From assembly GCA_031267175.1 (NCBI GenBank), contig JAIRZP010000010.1, forward strand, positions 1 through 22,165: a stretch of DNA of 22,165 nucleotides, in the 5' to 3' direction. Source of the stretch: Coriobacteriales bacterium (GTDB lineage: Bacteria > Actinomycetota > Coriobacteriia > Coriobacteriales > UBA8131). The notes below the pieces were generated by a model. That model worked only from the letters and a program-made list of their open reading frames with translations. It did no database searches and was not told the origin of the DNA. Shown here piece by piece: positions 15,101-20,050 of the stretch (position 1 is its first letter; every line of letters starts with the position of its first letter). The translations under genes and the position numbers were made by a program.

Positions 15101-16054
15101 ATAGCCTGTGTAGACATCCCACGAAGACATCAGGTTTATGGAGAGCGCAGAGTACAGGTTGGCCATGGCCGGTGTTACCATGAGGTCGTGACCTGGCACT
15201 TCTGGCTTTGGCTTTTCTAGGATGTCGGTATCTGTGCCCTCCTCTGTCTCGCCGCCCGGCTCGGCTGGGTCAGAACTCTCGCCAGCCTCGGTGCCCTCAT
15301 CACCAGCAGTGCCATCACTTCCGGCAGCCTCTCCTGTGTCTGTCTCTGGTTTTTCTGCAGAAGTGCTGTCAGCTGGGACACTTCCCGCATCCGCCTCAAG
15401 GACAACAAAGGTTTTAAACGCGGTGAAGGGGACTTCCGGCCACTTCTCGGAACCAAAGAAGAAGGTCGCCTCATACACCTCCGTGCCCTTGTGGGTCTCT
15501 ACAAGACGCAGCAGAGAGCGGTCAGAGCTCGTACCTGCCTGTGGCAGTCCTTCCCGGGAAGTCAGATGGGTGCCTGCTTGATCATCGTAGTCAGGGGCGT
15601 TGGTGCCGTTACTTACGACTTTTCTGCCGCCTGAGGTAATGACACTCTCAATACCTCCCTCAAGTGACTGTATTAAAAGCGTCGCGTCCAGGATGACCGT
15701 GGTATCCCCCAGAGTCTTGGCAGATTCTCGAACAGCAGCTTCATACTCACCGATAAGCTCGGCGTAGAGCGGATCAACGATCCAATACGCGTCCTGCTCC
15801 AGAGCCGTATCTGGCAAAGGCGCAGACTCCTGAGCGCCAGGACTCTCACCCTCTTGGCCAACGGTACCCTGGGCCCGAGGCTCTGCATCACCCTCAGACA
15901 CTGCCGCCTCACCTGTGGCGGCCCCCGCCTCCTCAGAGGCAGCCCCCGCCTCCAGCTCGTCAGAGTTTGCCCAGATAAGATCCCTGTTGACAGCCCCATA
16001 GCAGAGCGAAAAGATTACAACAAGTGCCAGTACTACCATCAGTGTCTTTTTCAT
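12131..16054 (-). CDS. LPXTG-anchored SpaA-repeat surface protein, 1307 aa
   Basis: This is a large cell-wall protein. An N-terminal hydrophobic signal segment (about residues 4-21) precedes an acidic Ala/Glu/Gly-rich region, a second Ser/Glu/Pro-rich stretch (about 225-290) and a folded domain of about 120 residues rich in Trp and Tyr. Five SpaA/Cna-B-type prealbumin-like domains follow. Three are close tandem copies (about 418-520, 521-622, 623-722); two are divergent (about 727-866, 867-965). Each opens with a Lys strand (LIKSS, LFKLS, LVKSS, VQKLD, AEKLD) and closes with a Glu box (KEVTAPKGY, KETKAPRGY and similar), as needed for Lys-Asn isopeptide bonds. A further domain precedes the sortase signal LPITG (1260-1264), a membrane helix and a basic/acidic tail. 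AAGGGAG lies five bases before the ATG. No sortase gene is in the window. Confidence 0.93.
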   Translation of the reverse strand: MKKTLMVVLALVVIFSLCYGAVNRDLIWANSDELEAGAASEEAGAATGEAAVSEGDAEPRAQGTVGQEGESPGAQESAPLPDTALEQDAYWIVDPLYAELIGEYEAAVRESAKTLGDTTVILDATLLIQSLEGGIESVITSGGRKVVSNGTNAPDYDDQAGTHLTSREGLPQAGTSSDRSLLRLVETHKGTEVYEATFFFGSEKWPEVPFTAFKTFVVLEADAGSVPADSTSAEKPETDTGEAAGSDGTAGDEGTEAGESSDPAEPGGETEEGTDTDILEKPKPEVPGHDLMVTPAMANLYSALSINLMSSWDVYTGYQFTTYLTWAGNWNGSMDNGRFDGELWWEDNYLSIVLWCQNPGRWGPESISYAGAVAYGTVISVDRANQYVYVDFEVPAPAGYMQSLISSTVRVSWSFTGSLDLIKSSANPGATNGDSYYDLAGAQYGLYRTWADADADVNRVHTFTTNSAGNSNRATGLTPGYYALKEVTAPKGYALDPTSYGVSVGSTLTTTYHADIPLGDIALFKLSGNPGVTNGNPYYSLAGAEYGLYVSEADALLNVNRLHTFTTDSAGNTNRAAGLYYGNYFIKETKAPRGYAVDPTVYSVLLNSSVALCYCADVPLGDITLVKSSANPSVTEGNLCYDLAGAEYGLYRSWGDANAGLSPIHTFVTDSAGKTDKATALSLGTYYVKELKAPKGYELDPTITQVVLNSSLATTLRKDEPLNDPALLLVQKLDSVTGEAYGTDDPDGLLLANAEFTVRYWDGYYDTLKEAEASGKPTRTWVFGTELTGRAILSSILLVSGSDPLYYHSSGTPIIPLGTVAIQETKPPPGYLLPDPNPISLQQIKVTGNLLDPVTRLNAFILKEDPHEVTAEKLDSDTEVPVANTEFTLYKESRPGKGDWTEVSRHITDDYGKCVFSPVAVGSYRLDETRPNPLYAETEESADGPHYFEITPDTTGEVQVFKNDLIQVSVDVYKKTIALTGSALDGTKDNAGSNVGSEEYYYRFGARSTSNVRVDEFTITDSLEYVTSKGYRMTTLWTGTAPEGMDYDSLMHILYKTNLTDSEEPVAFTYSPLSANPPNANNPERKMSVSLEPGWRVWQECVSTTRALRLDVADLTLEEGEYLTGLRAVYGGVVKGFYTGVGWEDGESSESSEPETIPGIVQLLDINADDTDAFELRDWAYAVIATEGLLPIDEMGDETVIEGSITADLSRNWGGEAPVLSDVATDATETRVVATFTHPREDLGINPGSFFASFARGFGLPITGDTVWLQGLGLAILVAAGVMLVVVAVKRRSNAKEAGERDDEHDA
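13889..14803 (-). repeat. Three tandem ~300-bp repeats encoding SpaA domains
   Basis: The sequences 14495-14803, 14189-14494 and 13889-14188 encode three consecutive SpaA domains of 100-103 residues. They share LAGA-[QE]-YGLY, the HTF-x-T-[ND]-SAG turn, the AP-[KR]-GY motif and spacing. They are the likely product of internal duplication and are candidates for repeat-number variation between strains. Confidence 0.75.
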
Positions 16055-16152
16055 GATGCTCCCTTCGACGCGCCCAATGCCCTCCAGTTGTCCCAGTCAG
16101 TCCAACTGCCCCCCGCACCTTATAGCTTTATTCTCACCCTACCTTACCCAAA

Positions 16153-16390
16153 GGTACGTAGTGGCAAGACACTTCAGACACTCCCGCTCTCGTCTCGTCC
16201 ATCCGCACCTCAGCGCGCCAAGGCGGCTCGGCCCTTCTGTCCAAGAATCCTAAGGCTCATATACTCATAAGTTTGTCAGACTATGCACCTTGCCCCCCGG
16301 CAAGCCCCCCAGCGAAATGTTATGAACCTTACTTTTTGTGCGAGTAGTGTAATCTACATTTCAGTCTTTGTCTAGCACTTTTTGAAAAAG
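16153..16390 (+). repeat. Regulatory element, copy 1 (diverged direct repeat)
   Basis: This copy reads, in order: GGTACGTA and GGCAAGACA, CTGTCCAA, CATAAGTTTGTCAGACTATG, a hairpin, a 39-base conserved block at 16320-16358, and a T-rich stretch ending in GAAAAAG. The same order occurs in copy 2 at 16428-16640. No open reading frame follows this copy in the position that the RHH-like gene occupies after copy 2. It therefore looks like a duplicated upstream region without its gene. Confidence 0.7.
16320..16358 (+). promoter_or_regulatory. Conserved 39-bp core, copy 1
   Basis: The block runs from TTATGAACCTTA to TGTAATCTACA and differs from copy 2 at only two of 39 positions, while the flanks are much more diverged. 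It ends in the dyad TGTA-ATC-TACA (16348-16358). Such local conservation points to a bound or transcribed functional site rather than neutral duplication. Confidence 0.6.
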
Positions 16391-16427
16391 ATTCCAAATT
16401 GTTACTTATTGAGTGCCATTTTGCTCA

Positions 16428-16640
16428 GGTATACGTACGGTAAGACATTCCGTTTCTTCGCATCTTCCGTTGCCCGGAATACTGGGCCGGTTGACGGCAA
16501 CTGTCCAAAATATCTCACGCCTTATGCACATAAGTATGTTAGACTACGTAACAATCTCGTATCGAGTCTTTATGAACCTTATTTTTTGTGCGAGTATTGT
16601 AATCTACAATTTTGTATTTGTCCAGGCTTTTTTTTGAAAG
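16428..16640 (+). repeat. Regulatory element, copy 2, upstream of the RHH-like gene
   Basis: The second copy reads GGTATACGTACGGTAAGACA, CTGTCCAA, CATAAGTATGTTAGACTACG, a hairpin, the conserved 39-base block at 16570-16608, and a T-rich stretch ending in GAAAGG, which is the ribosome binding site of the RHH-like gene. It is the probable promoter region of that gene. No consensus -35/-10 pair with good spacing could be picked with confidence. Confidence 0.7.
16570..16608 (+). promoter_or_regulatory. Conserved 39-bp core, copy 2
   Basis: This core lies exactly 250 bases downstream of copy 1 and matches it at 37 of 39 positions, including the dyad TGTA-ATC-TACA (16598-16608). It ends 42 bases before the RHH-like start codon. 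That is a suitable place for an operator or promoter of that gene, possibly for autoregulation by its own product. Confidence 0.6.
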
Positions 16641-16650
16641 GAATATGACT

Positions 16651-17136
16651 ATGGCTACAAAAAGTGCTACCAAGGCAGCCGAGGCCACAACGGCCAGTGC
16701 TGGAAAAGACAACGTCAAGGGTGCCGGAACAAAGATTCCTACAGCCATGATACCCAGGGATCTGTACGCAGACACCATCCGGCTTGCCGCCTACAACAAG
16801 ATCAAGAAGACCGGCCCCCAAAGCGACTCCGCCATTTTGCGCGAGGCCCTCACCGCTATCATGAAGCATGTAGGCTTCAAGCCTGGCCAGACCGACATCC
16901 TCGCCTCACCTAAGTCTACCTATGTCAAGAAGCTGGCGGCTATCCATCAGGACAGCCAGCTTGAGGGTGGTATGCGCAAGACCTTCAGTGTCTCTACCGC
17001 CGATTACGAGGATGCCGAGGCCTTCGCCTCCTATAATAAGCTGCACGGCCTGCAACCCAAGAACATATCCCAGCTGTGCCGTGATGCCCTGACCTACTAC
17101 ATCAGTACCATTCCCTATAAGTTCCGCCCGGAATAA
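16651..17136 (+). CDS. Protein with two tandem ribbon-helix-helix-like domains
   Basis: This 161-residue protein begins with an Ala/Lys/Thr-rich disordered tail (residues 1-27) followed by two similar units of about 46 residues. Unit 1 (29-75) contains IPRDLYADTIRLAAYNKI and SDSAILREALTAIMKHV. Unit 2 (110-155) contains VSTADYEDAEAFASYNKL and ISQLCRDALTYYISTI. The strand-then-two-helices layout and the S-x-x-[IL]-[CR]-[ER]-AL pattern resemble Arc/CopG-type DNA-binding domains, here apparently fused in one chain. This is an inference without a family match; it could be another small helical repeat protein. ATG 16651 is chosen because GAAAGGA (16636-16642) lies eight bases upstream; ATG 16645 is too close to it. 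Its upstream region contains the duplicated regulatory cassette. Confidence 0.8.
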   Translation: MATKSATKAAEATTASAGKDNVKGAGTKIPTAMIPRDLYADTIRLAAYNKIKKTGPQSDSAILREALTAIMKHVGFKPGQTDILASPKSTYVKKLAAIHQDSQLEGGMRKTFSVSTADYEDAEAFASYNKLHGLQPKNISQLCRDALTYYISTIPYKFRPE

Positions 17137-17246
17137 GAGCAGCGTGCACCTCAGAGCGAGCTTTCGCACAGCAGAGGATGAGATACGCTTCCAGAGCGAG
17201 AACGTAGCCGGTGCAAGGTTGAGCTTTGGTACATGACTCACAGTAC

Positions 17247-17347
17247 GGCAGCAAGGATGAATAGAAGCAGCACGTGAGTCCTGAACAGGGGCTTACTTCT
17301 GGTGCCGTGGCGGCGAGGACGAACAGGAGCAGCATTTGAGTTCCGAA
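17247..17347 (+). repeat. Imperfect 39-bp direct repeat spanning the hflX ribosome binding site
   Basis: The segments 17247-17285 and 17309-17347 match at 30 of 39 bases. The second copy includes the hflX ribosome binding site and the TTG start. The first copy contains a similar site, AGAAGCAGCA, followed by GTG and then a TGA. The first copy also overlaps a possible 14-codon leader ORF (17233-17277). The arrangement could be a leader or attenuation device, or a simple local duplication. Confidence 0.5.
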
Positions 17348-18619
17348 AGCATGTATGAAACCGCAGAAAAGCTTGAGCGTGCTGTGCTCGTTGGCATTGA
17401 GTTGCCGCACGACGAATGGCCGCTTGAGGCATCGCTCAGAGAGCTGGAAAGCCTCGTTGCCACAGCCGGAGCTGAGACCGTGGGTTTTGCAACACAAAAA
17501 CTCACCAGGCCTCACCAGCGCACCCTGGTGGGCAAAGGCAAGATTGCGGAGGTGGCCCAGCTTACAACTGCCCTCAGTGCCGATATGGTGGTCTTTGACG
17601 GAGAGCTCACGCCTACCCAGCAGTCCAACCTTGAACACGAGATCAAGGGTGTCAAGATACTGGACAGGACGGCGCTCATCCTGGACATCTTTGCGCTGCA
17701 CGCCACTACCCGCGAGGGCCGCCTGCAGGTGGCGCTTGCCCAGAACCACTATCTGCTTCCCCGTCTGCGCGGTATGTGGGCGCACCTGGCGGGCCATAGG
17801 ATGGGCGGCGGCGTAGGCAGCAGATTTGGCGAGGGAGAAAGCCAGCTTGAGGTAGACCGTCGCATCGTACGCAAGCGCATTGACGCGCTTACCGCTGAGC
17901 TTGCCAAGGTCGAGACCGAGCGTGCCACGCAGCGTAAGTCGCGGGCAGCGTCGGGCGTGTTTCGTCTCGCTCTGGCTGGCTACACCAACGCCGGAAAGTC
18001 CACCCTGCTCAACTGCCTCACCCACGCAGATGTCCTTGCCTACGACCAACTCTTTACCACGCTGGACTCCACCACGCGCCGCCTGGAACTGCCCGACGGG
18101 CGCGAGATGACCATCACCGATACGGTGGGCTTTATCCAAAAACTGCCGCATACCCTCGTGGAATCCTTTAAGTCTACCCTGCATGAGCTGCGCGAGGCCG
18201 ATCTCATCCTGCACGTCGTGGATGCTGCCTCCACCCAGTGCGAGGTGCACATCGCCGCCGTCCAGGAGGTACTGGAAGAGGTCGGGGCGCAGACCGTGCC
18301 ACAGCTGCTCATACTCAATAAGACCGATCTGTTGAGCACGGAGCAACAGGAAGACCTGGCGGCGCGGTACCCGGAGGCCGTGCTGTTCTCCGCGCTCCAA
18401 GGCGGTGGCACCGAGGAACTCTACGCGGCTATCACGCGCGCTGCTGATGCCGCGAGTGAGTTGCTGCGGGTCCTGATTCCCTTTGACAAGGGAGCCCTCG
18501 TGCAGCTGGCCCATGAAAAGACCGCGCTGCTCTCCGAGGAGTATCGGGAGGACGGCACCCTCCTGGAGCTCCGTGTCGCAAAGGAGCTGGCCGGCAAGTT
18601 CAGACCCTATGCTTTGTAG
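17336..18619 (+). CDS. hflX: GTPase HflX
   Basis: HflX is a ribosome-associated GTPase that splits stalled or stressed ribosomes. The N-terminal HflX domain is seen in LTRPHQRTLVGKGKIAEV, VVFDGELTPTQQSNLE and DRTALILDIFALHATTREGRLQVALAQ, followed by the GVGSRFGEGESQLEVDRR linker. The GTPase motifs are G1 GYTNAGKS (215-222), G3 DTVG (262-265) and G4 NKTD (328-331). The length of 427 residues is normal. The TTG at 17336 is taken as the start because AGGAG (17325-17329) lies six bases before it; the ATG at 17351 would be too far from any ribosome binding site. The gene converges with the EamA transporter gene, with 29 bases between them and no evident terminator. Confidence 0.95.
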   Translation: MSSESMYETAEKLERAVLVGIELPHDEWPLEASLRELESLVATAGAETVGFATQKLTRPHQRTLVGKGKIAEVAQLTTALSADMVVFDGELTPTQQSNLEHEIKGVKILDRTALILDIFALHATTREGRLQVALAQNHYLLPRLRGMWAHLAGHRMGGGVGSRFGEGESQLEVDRRIVRKRIDALTAELAKVETERATQRKSRAASGVFRLALAGYTNAGKSTLLNCLTHADVLAYDQLFTTLDSTTRRLELPDGREMTITDTVGFIQKLPHTLVESFKSTLHELREADLILHVVDAASTQCEVHIAAVQEVLEEVGAQTVPQLLILNKTDLLSTEQQEDLAARYPEAVLFSALQGGGTEELYAAITRAADAASELLRVLIPFDKGALVQLAHEKTALLSEEYREDGTLLELRVAKELAGKFRPYAL

Positions 18620-18648
18620 ATCCTTCGCGGGCAGAGAGCACGACGCAC

Positions 18649-19560
18649 TCAGCTAGCCCCATTCTTGGATTTTCGCGCGTTGTGGCGCAGGCTCTCCAGC
18701 TCAGAAACAACGATGCCTGCCAGTATGATGACCACCCCGAGGCCAACAGAAAAACTCACCGGCTCGCCGAGGAAGATGGCCGCGCAGATAACGCCGCTGG
18801 GCAGCTCGCTGGAGGCCATGACGGTAGCCAGGCTCGTAGGGAGTTTGGGAGAACTCACCGCTATCAGAAAAATCGGCAGACAGATTCCTACCATACCCAG
18901 CGCCATGCTGAGCAGGGGGTCCAGGGCTATGAGCGGGCGGGCAAAGTACGTGGGCATAATGGCGAAAGAGACGATGAGGCTTCCCAGTGCAGAGAACAGG
19001 CTGCGATTGACTGCTGGCAGGCTGGTGGCAACGCGGCTCGTCAGCACGATAAAGCCTGTATAAAACGCGGCGGACAACAGCCCAAAAATAACCCCCAGCG
19101 GGTCAAGGCCCTCCGCGGAGACCCCTTCGTCAAACAGCCCGGTGGCCAGCACGGCCCCAAAAACAACGAAGAGCGCCGTGAATACCGCAACCGGCCGGGG
19201 CCAGGTGCGCGTGCGAACGGCCTGCACCACCATGCCCATCCACACAAACTGAAAGAGCAGGGTCAAAGATGTCGCGGGCGAGAGCAGCGCCAGACTCTGA
19301 TAATAGCAAAAGCTCACGCACGCGGCGGTCACCCCCACGCCCAGGAGTTTCAAGCTGTCCTTGAGCCCGACTTTTCTCCGTGAGAAGAGCAGGCAGACAA
19401 CGCCGAGCGTTGCCGCGGAGAGTATATACTGGGTGACCATTATCTCCCCGGTGACAAAACCCGCACTCTGGGCAGTACGCACCATTGGCACGACAAAGCC
19501 ATAGCAGCCTCCAGCCAAAAACATGATGAGAGAGTATTTTAGGGAGCGATTATTAATCAT
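18649..19560 (-). CDS. EamA/DMT-family transporter
   Basis: This is a 303-residue protein with about ten hydrophobic helices arranged as two EamA repeats. The second repeat contains the typical MASSELPSGVICAAIFLGEP segment, followed by a last helix and a basic tail (RHNARKSKNG). The drug/metabolite transporter superfamily exports or imports small metabolites, and the substrate cannot be predicted. The ATG at 19560 is preceded only by a weak AAAGATGG. An upstream reading frame (19557-19775) ends in an ATGA overlap with this start, and an 85-nt hairpin lies 18 bases upstream. Both suggest that expression is controlled in the leader. Confidence 0.9.
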   Translation of the reverse strand: MINNRSLKYSLIMFLAGGCYGFVVPMVRTAQSAGFVTGEIMVTQYILSAATLGVVCLLFSRRKVGLKDSLKLLGVGVTAACVSFCYYQSLALLSPATSLTLLFQFVWMGMVVQAVRTRTWPRPVAVFTALFVVFGAVLATGLFDEGVSAEGLDPLGVIFGLLSAAFYTGFIVLTSRVATSLPAVNRSLFSALGSLIVSFAIMPTYFARPLIALDPLLSMALGMVGICLPIFLIAVSSPKLPTSLATVMASSELPSGVICAAIFLGEPVSFSVGLGVVIILAGIVVSELESLRHNARKSKNGAS

Positions 19561-19578
19561 TGTGCACCATCTTTCGGC

Positions 19579-19663
19579 CAGTTTGCCTCAGCTCTGCCCG
19601 TACGCATGACGCCATTACCGCAAGTAGTGGCATCACGCGCACAAACAGACCTGAGGCAAACTG
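19579..19663 (-). other. 85-nt near-perfect hairpin in the leader of the EamA gene
   Basis: The arms begin and end with the perfect inverted repeat CAGTTTGCCTCAG/CTGAGGCAAACTG and continue without bulges to a 5-nt loop at 19619-19623. Of 40 opposed positions, 32 are Watson-Crick. In a minus-strand RNA six of the other eight become G-U pairs, giving 38 of 40 paired; in a plus-strand RNA only one does. This asymmetry points to a structure kept in minus-strand RNA. It sits 18 bases before the transporter start. A small inverted-repeat mobile element is the main alternative; no target-site duplication was seen. Confidence 0.65.
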
Positions 19664-19926
19664 ACTCAAAATCTGGTGCACAAGCATTAATTATCGCTTC
19701 CCTAAGTTTCTCGGGCATGCTACCCATGATACCAGCTTTGGCGAGTTGCCGCTCAGACACCAAGTATACAGCCAAGGATCAAAGCCATGAAGTAATACAC
19801 CCCTCCCACCACTATTGTGATACACATTCCTTATCATGGCAAGCGCAATAGCAATATTGAGGTCAAATGAGTAACATATTTTTCGATCGAAGAGATGAAA
19901 ATCGGCCAACTCCCCAAATCCGTTAC
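19664..19926. other. Intergenic region between divergent EamA and MORN genes
   Basis: Apart from the candidate minus-strand promoter and a minus-strand open frame (19557-19775) reaching into it, I see no gene, tRNA or known riboswitch here. It becomes AT-rich towards 19926, as expected before the strong plus-strand promoter. Confidence 0.5.
19763..19791 (-). promoter_or_regulatory. Candidate promoter of the EamA transporter leader
   Basis: Reading on the minus strand, TTCATG (19791-19786) and TATACT (19768-19763) are 17 bases apart. The -10 is good (five of six) but the -35 is weak. Transcription from here would begin about 200 bases before the transporter start and include the whole hairpin. 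Confidence 0.3.
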
Positions 19927-19955
19927 TTGACACTCTCAAAAAACCGGCGTATAGT
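19927..19955 (+). promoter_or_regulatory. Strong sigma-70-type promoter of the MORN gene
   Basis: A perfect -35 TTGACA (19927-19932) and a -10 TATAGT (19950-19955) are separated by 17 bases. The start of transcription should lie near 19962, giving a leader of about 90 bases. That leader contains a small stem AAGCT-GCG-AGCTT (about 19982-19994) enclosed by GGGTA and TACCC. I cannot assign it to a known riboswitch. Confidence 0.8.
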
Positions 19956-20050
19956 CACAAGACAAGAGAACCGTGAGGGTACAAGCTGCGAGCTTCCGCA
20001 AACCTTACCCCAAATGGGTCTTTGTGGCAAATTCAAAGGTGGTGGCAAGT

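Larger units (their letters stand above)
16055..16650. other. Long AT-rich intergenic region between divergent surface and RHH-like genes
   Basis: This region of about 600 bases separates the minus-strand SpaA operon from the plus-strand RHH-like gene and holds no convincing protein gene. It contains two diverged copies of a ~210-240-bp element, and each copy has a small hairpin in the same place: CTTGCC/GGCAAG near 16288-16303 in copy 1 and CTCG/CGAG near 16556-16566 in copy 2. It also holds three TACGTA palindromes (16155, 16432, 16545). A possible minus-strand -10, TATAAG (16124-16119), lies about 65 bases before the SpaA start but has no good -35. Confidence 0.7.

Noticed and set aside
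16382..16648. 88-codon plus-strand ORF between the two regulatory cassettes
   Set aside because: It starts with TTG without a ribosome binding site and reads through copy 2 of the cassette and the ribosome binding site of the next gene, so it is probably not translated.
17102..18514. Long minus-strand open frame (470 codons) opposite hflX
   Set aside because: It lies antisense to an hflX gene with all GTPase motifs. Its composition (Gln, His, Leu, Arg rich) is that of a shadow frame in high-GC DNA.
19962..20050. Possible riboswitch in the MORN leader
   Set aside because: Only a small stem (AAGCT/AGCTT) and weak flanking pairing are seen. Nothing matches the cyclic-di-GMP, SAM or other classes I could recall.
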